Shown here in pieces: positions 50,016 to 61,150 of a DNA stretch of 64,000 nt. The notes below the pieces were generated by a model. It was not told where the DNA came from. It did not search any database and was given only the letters and a program-made list of their open reading frames with translations. The position numbers and the translations under genes are program-made. Position 1 is the first letter of the stretch; the number at the start of each line of letters is the position of its first letter. Origin of the DNA: Vanilla planifolia (taxonomy: Eukaryota; Streptophyta; Magnoliopsida; Asparagales; Orchidaceae); NCBI GenBank assembly GCA_023846275.1, contig JAIUJO010000142.1, forward strand, positions 1,159,409 through 1,223,408, read 5' to 3'.

Positions 50016-50451
50016 TTTCAAAGATATTTAAATATCTTCAATGATTAAATGTTAGTTGCCAAATAAAAGGACGAGTTAGATATGTGTATATGTTTGCATA
50101 TATTGTAATAAAAAAATAATTTTTGCAAAGGTGTTGCATAAAGAAATATGGGAATTAGGAATCATAAAGATATATTATATGAAAATAACTTAAGCTTAAT
50201 AATTTTTGCATATATTGTAATAAAAAAATTATTTTTGCAAAGGTGTTGCATAAAGAAATATGGGTGTTTCAAAGATATTTAAATATCTTCAATGATTAAA
50301 TGTTAGTTGCCAAATAAAAGGACGAGTTAGATATGTGTATATGTTTGCATATATTATAATAAAAAAATAATTTTTGCAAAGGTGTTGCATAAAGAAATAT
50401 GGGAATTAGGAATCATAAAGATATATTATACGAAAATAACTTAAGCTTAAT
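50016..50451 (+). repeat. Recent tandem duplication, 185-bp units at 251-bp period
   Basis: 50016-50200 and 50267-50451 are the same sequence with only about two differences by eye. The 66 bp between them (50201-50266) is a third copy of the inner part of the unit, from tgcatatattgtaat to aaagaaatatggg. The structure therefore looks like a unit that was copied in full once and in part once. Near-identity shows it is much younger than the surrounding AT-rich DNA. Confidence 0.95.
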
Positions 50452-51169
50452 GTCCTTATCTGCTATAATAGATCCAAAACAATGAGTTCTTTAGGGGCCG
50501 AAGGTTCAAAAAGGTCAAAACGCATTTTAAAGTAACTGGTTCCATATTCTTTTACTTCAAGACCAATAAAGAAAAGACAATTTGGTTATTTTACTTGGAC
50601 TTGAAACGGTAAATGACCATAATCTTTTATTTTCTTGCATCAAAAATTTTTTTAGTCATGTTTTTATTTGGATATTATACAACCAGATTATGAATAATAT
50701 CTAAAAAATAGACATTGTCAAAAAGTTGAGCAACACAAACTCTAGTTTTAAAAACATTACTTTGTTTTTTATATTTACATAATTAGATGAATTTAATACC
50801 CTTTTTTTAATTTTTATAATCATGAATATTATAACCTTATTTGATTTGGATTTGGTTATAATTCTCTAAATACAATTTCTTACAAATAAATAAGTTATAG
50901 TAGTTTCTTTATATATGACAATCATGTTTTGTTTATCTTTTTGGCTTAGTGCAAAACAAATGTCTAGTTTTCTTATTAGTAAATGCACATTTTTCAAGTA
51001 TTTGTTCGTTAATCATCCTTTATATTTTGAATATTATATAATTTTTTCAAAACATTTTTTAGGCTATTTGAAAAATTATGTTAAATAATTTGAAGCTCAT
51101 ATACATTTGGCAAAAGCTTATTACTTTCTTTTTTTCCTAAAAAAATTTATAACTTATGATGCAAATAAA
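50452..51169. other. AT-rich DNA, possible weak extension of repeat family 3
   Basis: No gene. Reverse-complement resemblance to 36470-36770 can be seen in places but is too weak in such AT-rich sequence to be certain. Confidence 0.4.
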
Positions 51170-52200
51170 AAATATAATATAAGAAAACTTTTAATAATTA
51201 AATTGTTATGTGGTCAAATGCCCATCTCCATATTTGAAAATAATGACAACCATTGATGATGATTCATTGACTAGTTATTAGAACTCTTAAGATGTTATAT
51301 TAGACAAATATATTATATCTACACCTTTGCCATAAGATGACGTCTCACATTATCACATCAAACAAATGTACTTCATGAATGCTTCATTATTCATTTAGTA
51401 TGCTAGATGTCATACAATAACTATCTGTGCTTCTCAGTTGAATTCTAAAATATTGTATAACATTAATAATTTGATGTAACAATCAAGAAACGTTGTAGTG
51501 CTTAGCATTGAAAAAATTTTATTTTAAAAAATAAAATTGTTGGTGGCATTTTACATTATGTTATTACCAATAAAGATACCATAAGGGCTCATAATTATGA
51601 AGTTTTGATAATAATAAAATATATTTCTTTCTAAAACTTTTATGGTATAAAAAATTAATTTCATATAAACTTTAAAATATTACCCAATATCAAAGAATTT
51701 TGTTTTTTGTATCCATTTAAAAGATAATTGACTTTCTATGAACAAAAACTATACCTAAAAATTGTAATTCCAATGAATAATTAATTTGATAATACAAATA
51801 AGACAAGTAAAAATATATTAAAAAAATATCATCAATATAATTAATTATAAAAATAATAAAAACATAAATCATTAGCACAATAAATGAATAATAAACCTTT
51901 TTATTTTGCAATCCAAAAACACCCACAAGGCAAATAAAGAATGTTTAAACTTAAAACTTATGTAAAAAAACGTTTTAATATAATAAATTTTTAAATAGAT
52001 AAATGTTGTATTATAAAAGGTGTCAAAAAACTTTAGTGATAGCAAATAAATATATTTTTTTAAAAAAAAAATTAAAAAAAACAAAGTGATAATCCTTGAA
52101 AAAATAAATAAAATAATAAATTAGTGGTCATTGTCTTATATAATTTTGGATGACATTGTGATATTAGACAAGCAGAAACTTATGGTTACGTCAGTTTGTA
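51170..52200 (-). repeat. Inverted dispersed repeat family 3, copy B
   Basis: The reverse complement matches 35400-36470 over about 1 kb, as described for copy A. The two copies lie 14.7 kb apart in opposite orientation. Open frames inside it (51717-51926 and 51872-52084, minus strand) are Phe/Ile/Tyr-rich AT noise and do not correspond to any frame in copy A. Confidence 0.8.
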
Positions 52201-52859
52201 CTTCCTCTTAATGTTGAATATACTTCTCATTATTAGTGTCAACTCTAAAACAATATTAAAAAGACAAATTAAGCACTATCTAAATATGATTTATCCACTA
52301 ATATCCATTTTTTCATATCTTTAATTTTGAAGAAATAGACTTATTTATTACATTTTTCTTTGAAATATCATATTTATAATTTTTTTGTTAGTATTTATGT
52401 TTTTGTTAGGATAACAATAACTTATTTTTTACATTTTATATATTTGAAGTTATTTCTTGTTCTAATCTTTTTTATCATCTTAAAATATTTTATATTTTCT
52501 ACATATAAGCATTTTTTATGATATTGCCCACTCTATTAAATCATTTTAACATTTTATATTGTTAATCATTTTATATTTTTAAATCCAAAAACGTCTTTTA
52601 TAATATTTGCTAGAACATAGAAAAAGACACCTCGATTTGTTTCGATAGAATTTGACAAATAATTATTATTTTATTTATTTATTTATTATTAAAATTATTT
52701 CTTATTTTTTTTAAATTTTTTAATATATATTGTCATATTTTTAATATTTTGAATGATATTTCAATTTTTTTCTAAATCAATTACCCTTTTAATTTAATCC
52801 TTTTAAATATTTACAAATAATGAAGTCTAATTTTTAATTTGTTTGTTTTTAATATTGTA
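52201..52859. other. AT-rich DNA with short (ATTT)n run
   Basis: No gene. A short ATTT array lies at about 52668-52690. Otherwise featureless. Confidence 0.5.
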
Positions 52860-53290
52860 TACAATGGAAAGTCATACAAAGCATACACTATTGAACTATT
52901 TAGCAAATAATATACCCATTTTTAATGTTAGAAATTTTTGGTCAAGGGTTTTCTTTATTTGTATGTTCTGTTTTTCGTTTAATTGTCTAGCAGGCTTTTT
53001 AAAATATGAGTATAAAAGGAAAAACAATTGATAATAATATTTTTTGGATACGAAATTTCAAATTTGTTTAATTTAAATAAAAGTATGCAATTAAGAAAAT
53101 GATTTATGTTAGAAATTGTTTAATGTTTTAAAAACTGTCTTAATATATTAAAAAGTTCTCAATAAAGCACAATAATTGAAAATAAACTATTATAAACTAA
53201 AATTGTAACTTAAAAACTAAATCAATATACATTGAAAATTGTATTAATTTTATATATCTGATACATTATGATAATACATCAAAACTATTA
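52860..53290 (+). repeat. Dispersed AT-rich repeat family 2, copy B
   Basis: Partner of 9240-9720 in the same orientation, best conserved from tttaatgttagaaattttt (52921) to the taatgttttaaaaact words near 53140. Identity is moderate. Confidence 0.55.
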
Positions 53291-53540
53291 TAATGAGTTT
53301 TAAAAATTATCATTATAGAACTTAAGAATTTAGTGTTATTAAATAAAATGTTTATATTTTTAATAAATGATATAGTAAGAATTTAGAAATAATGAACAAA
53401 GCAACAAAGATAAATAATATACAAGTATAAAAAACACAAAACATGCAATGATAAAAAAACTATAAATTTTTAAATCTGTTGTATAATGCTTGATGCAAAA
53501 AATATTTAATGTAAAAGCATTTTTAAGCATAATATTTTGA

Positions 53541-53600
53541 TGATAATAATAATAATAATAATAATAGTAATAATAATAATAATAATGATAATAATATATA
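53541..53600. repeat. (TAA)n microsatellite
   Basis: About sixty bases of TAA/TGA repeats with two interruptions (tag, tga). The Ile-rich 63-codon minus-strand frame over it is a translation of this repeat, not a gene. Confidence 0.95.
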
Positions 53601-56579
53601 AAATTATGATAATAACTGCATAAATTATATAGACGACATAGCCATAAAATGTCATATCTACAATATCATTTTCATGATGCTCTGATGCATTAAGCAACTA
53701 TAATAATAGGATTTAAAAAAATTATTTATTGTAGTAAACTTTAAATTCTTGACAACTTTATCTAATTTAAAAATTACACAACACTTGCAACAATTTAAAA
53801 ATAGTGAAACATCAATTTGTTTTATGTAGGAAGATAAAAGTAAAAAAAAGGATGATGAAATTATTTTTATTTTAAAGATGGTATTATTAAATGTTTACTA
53901 AAACATAAAAGCTTATTTTTGAACAAGCATTTTTATCAAATAATTAACCCAATAAAGAACTATAAGTTTTAGAAATATTGATTAAAAATAACAAAAATTT
54001 GTGTAAAAATATAATTTAATATTTAAAAGAAAAATTTGAAGACGTTTACCATATAAGGAAAAATGAAATACAAAATTCACAGCTAAAAAATCCATATTAA
54101 ATAACATGTTAATGATGAATGAGTTTTTCATTTAAATATAGTATATAAATGTAGTTAAAATAAATTCAAGGTCCTCAGATTTTTAAAAGAAATATATTAA
54201 AATTAATAATTAAACAAAAAACAAATATTAGTAATATAAAAATTATAAATACATAGCAATATTTAAATATTATAATGAAACAAATTACTGTTAACACAAA
54301 ATAATATCAAAAAATTATAGATAAAGTAATTTTCAAAGTTACAAACATACACCAAAAAAAGAAAGATAATAAAACACTAAAATATTTAACTTTAACTCTA
54401 TATCTTACTTAAAAAATATTGTTGTCATAGTAACCATAATAAATTTGTAACTAAAAAGTACAAATTATTAATTAATTTAAAGCAATAAAATTTTATAATC
54501 TAAGTTTAGAAAATTTAAATATCTAATGTAACCATTAATTAACAAAAGCCCATTGGTTTTTCTATAAAAATAACTTAGTTGGACATAGATAATGCTTATT
54601 AGTTTTGTTGGATCTAATCAATAAATAAGGTGAAGCACACTAAGTATTATTACATGAATCATGATAGAAAAAACATACTTAGATATGTAGATTGACGTAG
54701 AGGTTGATTTTGACAATAGATGTGCGCATAATTGTTACGTATTGCATAAGCTTATAATAGTTGATCCTAATATGACAATATAGGAAAGCAAGAGGAGATC
54801 TAATGACAATTTATAGATAGATTATTGTCATCGTTCATTTCTTTTATTTATATGTTATTTATTCAAGTAATTATAAATCAAAAAATTTTAATTATTGATA
54901 ACTTTTATTGTTTGTTATGTTAGTTATGCTAAACCATTATCTCTTATATTATATTTTCAAGATTAAAAATCATTCTATTGTTCATCGATTCTTTTGTTGA
55001 GTATTTCAAGTCATGTATCTCAACATCAGGTAGATTATTCTATTATAAGGCTCAATTAATTGATTTATGGGGAAATACACAATTGAAAATAAGTAAATGA
55101 GTGTTGGTGACATTGCTTAAGTGGCTTAACTTCAAATTTTGGAGCTAATGGATAGAGCTCTTAGTGTAATGGCTTCTCATCTATAACACTTCTTCTACAT
55201 CATACTTTGGGTCAAAATTATTAAACCAATTACTTAATACTCATAAGGAACATAGGATTATAAATTCATTTTGCATATATGACTTAAAAAATTTGGAGGC
55301 AAATATGTACTATTCAATTTTGAGGTTAGATCAAATGATCTAAAATTCATTTACTTTTGAAAACATGTAGATCCAAAAAAATATTGTTTGATCTCATAGT
55401 CGTCATGATCAACTGTTCAAATATTTATCACCTTTTCGAAAAACGTACGAACTTAAATTCAGCGATTTGTCCATCTAATTTTTAAGATCTAATGGTTGAA
55501 GATTCACCTTCCTTTCTTAAATGTATTGAATTTAATCTTGCAATCTGATTATTAATTTTTTTTATAACATAATGATCCAATTTAAAATGAATCATGCATT
55601 TATCATTTACCTTGCTTCAATCTCATAAATTTGATATTTAATCAACTACATTAAAAAAGAGTTAAGTAGTTATGATTTACGTTGACCAAATTACACAGTT
55701 TTTAATAAAATGATCTATAATAAAAGCCATCGTGCCGCTCTCATTTTTCTTAATTTATCCTAGGCTCAAAAATCCTAATGACGCTTTATGGATTGTAGTG
55801 GTAACTGTATGACCACCATTGAGCCACCCAACCTGCTCTTTTTTGTGAAAAAACTTTTTTAAATAGCTATCAAATTCAAGCCATTCTACCCATAGCAAAT
55901 AATTAGGACGTTTTCTGACTTCTTGAAATATGTCTATAAATAATACATTTTCATAATATAAAAATTGGCCAAAACAAAAAAAAAATCAAACTATAGAATT
56001 TAAGCCTTAGTAACTTATGCTAACGATTATTTCCATTTGTTGTGTCTATCATTTTTCTGCTCTAACTCTCCTTTCTTTTATGTTCAAGTAAAAAGAAAAA
56101 AACATTTGTGCTTTATTATATAATTCATCGAGCATAGGATTACTATATGCATCACAATCAAATTTGTTGTTATAATTTTTCTTCTTGTTTAAGTTTTATT
56201 TCATTAAAAGATTGCTATAGCGCTTTCATTTTATTTCATTTTTGTGAACGTCACCGGTTTTTGAAATTCTTATACGAATTAGTTTGCTTTTTTTACAGCC
56301 TTTACTTGGGGAGTTTGTATGGTTGAATATGAATTGAATCACCAAAGATTACTATACTTTTCTTTTAATATTTCAAATTTTTTTATTTTGATTGTCTTTC
56401 TAATTTTAAAATACAATTAATATATTCTAAAAAAATTAAATTTGACACAAAAATGTTTAACAACAATTTATTTGAGGTTAAGAGACAACATAATATTTTT
56501 ATTGGAAAATATGTATTTAAAAACACTTTTTCAGAAGCGAAAATATTTTTCTTATCAATCGTTCCCTCTTGATAACTTA
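53601..56579. other. AT-rich intergenic DNA
   Basis: No gene supported. About 55290-55800 is less AT-rich, with words such as agatctaatggttgaagatt and gccatcgtgccgctctc that resemble plant LTR promoter or leader sequence, but no TATA, coding region or repeat partner confirms this. Confidence 0.45.
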
Positions 56580-57540
56580 AAGTTCAATTGGTATTAGCGT
56601 CAAGTGCATTTTTAAGGTGATTAAATGTCAATGGATAATAATTGGTTAAATTAATAATTGAATATGTTTTGGTTAGCGTGCTTCTGAAACGAAATGTAGT
56701 GTGTCAATCTCGTAAGATCGGGGAGAGGTGAATTGTGGACATAAAAATACATTTTTTTATTTTTGAAAATTTTGATTTCTCAAAAATAATTTTATATTTA
56801 TTAAAAATTTGAGTATATATATATATATATTATTTTTTAATTTGATGAAAAATAAATATAAAATTAATAATAACACAACATAGTTTTGAAGCAGTTCTGT
56901 TCAAATTAAACCTACATCAACCCTCAATCGTGGTTTAGAAAAGCACCACTAATAAAACGTTATAACTTAAAGTTTTTGTTTGTTCAAGTCCAACCGATTG
57001 GCTCCTGTAGTTTCAATTATAACTCATTTTTTTGTGAGCTTAATCCAAACTTGATGTTTTACAAGATGAAATTAAACTAATGATTTTACAAATGTTGCCT
57101 TTCCTAACCTAAAAGAACTAAAAATACAGCAATATAAAAATATTGTGATAAATTTGCATAGGTTCCTATACTTATTTTTTAATAAACCAAAACACAATCA
57201 GAATAAATTTGAGAAGAGAAATAAAAATTTAAAAGGTTAAATGAGCAAGTCTTTGATAAAATGCTTTGCTGATTTGAGAGTGAGAAGACATAGTTACTAT
57301 CAATAGAATTTACCTCAAATAATACGGAGTAGTGTTTTGTTGAGATCTCCAATATTCATTCATATTCATTAGTTATTCCATTTACAATTGTTAGGCATTT
57401 ATTAAAAAATTTTTGATTATAGGCATTATAATCTGTAGAAAAGTTATGTATAAAGTTATAGCCAAATAGCTTAAAAAACTTGCACAAAAAGGCTAAAATT
57501 ATTTTTTCAAAATGGCTAGTATAATAGCTAAATAATTAGC
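56580..57540 (+). other. Possible 5' region of a copia-like element
   Basis: At 56590 the word tggtattagcgtc differs slightly from the tggtatcagagcc primer-binding site, and at about 56718 a gatcggggagaggtgaattg stretch resembles leader sequence seen in plant copia elements. A (TA)n run lies at 56813-56832. It would suit the 5' end of the copia fossil downstream at 58800-61150, but the link is inference. Confidence 0.35.
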
Positions 57541-58235
57541 CATTAGGCATAATGGACTAAAGCCATTGGATAAGATTGAAGGCGATTTCGAACATTAAAT
57601 CTAATGTTGAATAAGTGGATGAGTTATGGACAATTCAATCAAGGCAGATTTGATCTAGATCATCCAATCAGGTGAGATGAGATCTAGATCATTCAATTCA
57701 ACATAGATAAAGTTACAACAGCTCTCAACCATAAGATTCAAATAGGATAATTACGTGCCACATGATTCAAGGAAAAGAAGAAAAGAGTTCTTGTCATCCA
57801 AAAAGATAGGATAAAGCTATATCCATTAGATGTGGGGATAAATCTTATAAAATTGATAGTATTAACAGTCACCAATTAATAAAGTGGAGGTGAGCCCAAC
57901 CAGGTGATCACGATTTTGGATATAGACATGCATAAGGGATTTTGTCCCATATTATTGGGATAGAAAAGCAATTACACTATATAAAGCATTCACATGAGAC
58001 TAACATTTAAAACTAATTGGGTTTGGCTCCCCCTTATCCACTTGTATAGTTTGTTCGAGTGTTGCCCAGCTCAATCCAATGCCATACCCCATGCAGATCA
58101 AAAGCTAATTGCCAACCAGAAACCTTTAACTGGTTTACTTCTGACTTTTTCTTAATTCGAAGCTTGCGAGTGCCCCACTCTACTTAGCCCAACCTGAGAG
58201 CTTTGCACTTGGGCAAAAGCTGGGATGTCACTATT
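57541..58235 (+). promoter_or_regulatory. LTR- or promoter-like segment with TATA box
   Basis: This 0.7-kb stretch is clearly richer in G+C than its surroundings. It contains gagatgagatctagatc words, a good TATA box in ctatataaagcattcacatg (about 57980) and a downstream leader-like pyrimidine-rich stretch (ggctcccccttatccac). Such an arrangement is typical of a plant LTR U3/R region. No second copy was found in the window, so it could equally be a fragment of an element or of a host promoter. Confidence 0.4.
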
Positions 58236-58799
58236 TTTTAATAAATTCACATAACTAATATTTTAATTTAATGAAAGTTTAGCAAACAAATTAACAAGAA
58301 ATTTGACATGCATAAGATTTAATCAAGAAAATTATTATGTGATTAAAAAAAATTATTTGTTTGCTAAATCAATGAGATTATTGAACAATTTGATACTTGA
58401 ACATGATTTGAAATTAAAACAAAATGAGAATATCATAAAATCAATAAGCAAATATTTAATAATAAAAAACTTTTTAAATTTGATGAACATATATTTAATC
58501 TTTGAAACTTACTGAACCCTTAATGGTATATTTGATATCACTAATTCACCATCTTTGAATGTACTTAGCTTATTATTTACATGTAAACAAATTTTATATT
58601 AAACAAGTCTATTGAAATAAAATATAAAATATTTATGATTTTACTCATCAAAGTCAAGAGTGATCTAACTGCTTCCTCTTAATATGTTGCCACATTTTTG
58701 TGGTCACTATAATGTCTATTTGAATGTTAATACTACCATTGACTTGAAGCAAGTAAGTAAGGAAATACGCACTTAAAAAAATTCATAGTGAGTATTAAA
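58236..58799. other. AT-rich DNA before the copia gag remnant
   Basis: No recognised domain. A Lys/Asn/Leu-rich 70-codon frame (58303-58515) is present and may be part of the copia 5' region, but its product matches nothing I know. Confidence 0.4.
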
Positions 58800-61150
58800 G
58801 AAAAAAAATTAAAAATGGATACAAAGAAAAAACAAAGAATTTAATTAAATAATAAAGCTATAAATATTTTAATCTCTACTTTGAATGTTGTTAAGGCTAA
58901 TAGAATTATGAGTATAGAAATTACTTTTGAAATTTGCCACATGTTAATGATAACATAAAAAAGATACATCTTTTTATTTAAGAAATTAAAATTGATATAA
59001 TGACAAATGATTAAGAGTTGTTGAAAATGCTTTCTAATGAATCCATTGAAAGAATGTTTGTTTGATTTATTAAAATTATTAATGGATTTATTAGTTTGGA
59101 AAAGTGTATATCTTTGAATGAACATCTAAAAAACATCCTTACGATTTTGCCAAAAGAGTATTAATCTTTCACCACAACCTTCAAGATTACTACCAATATT
59201 TTTCTCGTAACATTGGATCACTTTATAGGTGAACTCATAACTAATGAACTAAAGATGGCGAGGAGAAAAAAAGAGAAAGGCTTTATTTGTAAAAATAAAT
59301 TAATGAAGAAAGTGTAATCAATAGCACTAAAAAAAATTGAAATATACCTTAGAAAAGAGGACTACAAATGAAGATAACATAACTCTAATTATGGATTGTT
59401 TTTCTAAATTTTCTGTTGTTACAAGAAGATATCTGAGACTAAGGCCCAAAAAGAGAGAAGAAAAGAGAAGATCTTTTGACAAGAGCATGACAAACTAAGA
59501 CATATCAAACTAGCATGTCTTATGGAGTTAGATTGAATTAAAAGAGAGAAGAATCCAATGAAGAAGAGCAAGAACAAAAAAAAAGAAGACGTTGAATAAA
59601 GCTTGAAATGACTTTGAGGAGAGTAATATAGGGGAAGAGGAAGAGGACAATGAAGAGCTATTTTTGATGGTGGCTCTAGAGGATGAAGAAGAAATTGGAG
59701 CATCATAAAGTGTAGTAGAAGTAAGTTTTTATAATGAAAGATTACCTTAACAATTTATTTGTGTGCAATAATATGAACTTTATTCAAGGAATATAAGTAA
59801 CTAAAAAAACATATTCAATATTTAAGTCTTTGTGAACATGTTATAAACAAGGCCAACACATATTTAATGTTCATGCAAAATGGCAATGATGGATTACAAT
59901 AAATAATTAAGGGCATGAATCATTTGTTAAAGAATTAATGATCTTAAATCCTTGAAATATACTTGTCCATTATTAAATAAAAAATTTATTAATAGAAATA
60001 TTTTTGTTTCAAATGCTAGAATATTTCATGCTCATCGGGATAAGGGAAATGCCAATACTTTACAAGGTTACAATAACAATTTTTAATGTCATTATAGTAT
60101 GCAAATCAACTATACAGCACATGTAGGTATTATTAAAGCTCATATTTAATCTAAAGTTTCTAAAAGTTCTTGGTATTAGTGAAAACTATTGTTGATCCAC
60201 TCAAAACTATGCTTGACCTAAAAATGTTTGGTTTCAAAAGTCTAACAATTAATTTTTAATTATAGGAAGGTTTTCTTTTGAAAGATGAGTAAGACGTGAT
60301 TCTTGGATAGTTGTGTTTGAGATGCATGACCAGAACAATCAATTTATTAACACAATAAGAAGCCTATGTTGAAGGAATATTAGTATTTAGTGAGAACTCA
60401 AATAAATATATCAAATGAATAAATACTATTGAAAATTTAACATTTTTATTACTAAAGTTTATTACTTTAAAGTTTAAAATATAATTTCCAAAATATGAGT
60501 AAATTATGTGATAGCAATTTTAGTATTTTGTCTGATTACATTACATATAAAATTAGTAAATATTGAAATCTATTAGTTATTACAATTAAAAAAATAACAC
60601 TTATTTACATGATTTGAAGAAAGTAAAATAGTTCTCTTATAGAATATTTGTATGATATGTTAATGAGCATAATTTATGACATAGAAGACTTTGTCATACT
60701 AGCACACATACCTTAAGAATATAAATTAAATATAACTTAACAAAAGGTTTAACTAAATTGTCTTTTGTAGATGATTATATATAGCCTTTGAACATTCTCA
60801 ATTAAATTATTTGGACTATACAATGCATGAACATAGGACATAAGAATTATGGACTAGTTGTGTTAGATGACTATTTTAGGTATACATAGATAAGTTTCTT
60901 ACAAACAAGGAGTAAATCTTGTAGACAATTTTATATCCTGATAACTAAATTAGAAAAAGAGTTTGGTCATAATTTAGTTGTCATTACAAGCAATAATGAT
61001 GGTGAATTTCGAAGTGATAAAATTATTGATTGTTTTAATGTTAATCGAATTTCATTAACCTTTTCTATATTTTGGATGAAGTTTAAATACGTAACTCATA
61101 TTTTGAAATTTTAACAACTTTGACAGAGGAGTATGATTCGATATTGATGG
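58800..61150 (+). mobile_element. Ty1/copia LTR retrotransposon fossil, plus strand (gag, protease trace, integrase)
   Basis: Plus-strand readings show copia gag at about 59025-59270: SNESIERMFV, then LNEHLKNILTILPKEY and LDHFIGELITNELKM, matching the capsid pattern of ESi..Mf.RF...i..L......e...kiL..LP..w followed by L..LiG.L...E. An acidic gag tail, EEEEDNEELFLMVALEDEEE, lies at about 59630-59700. A protease-start trace (DSWI) is near 60300. Integrase is at about 60840-61080: NYGLVVLDDYFRYT, then LEKEFGHNLVVITSNNDGEF, matching the DD and D.GgEF catalytic blocks. It is old and carries many breaks. No RT was recognised. The style is Sirevirus-like; it is not the same copy as the minus-strand fossil at 37060-41700. 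Confidence 0.8.

Noticed and set aside
50016-50451. CRISPR-like repeat-spacer pattern
   Set aside because: There are only two full units and one partial unit, of 185 bp with no spacer diversity, in a plant nuclear context; it is a tandem duplication.
59419-59706. A minus-strand frame that looks like a signal or membrane protein (Phe/Leu/Ser-rich)
   Set aside because: It is antisense to the acidic, Lys-rich tail of the copia gag on the plus strand, which explains its composition.
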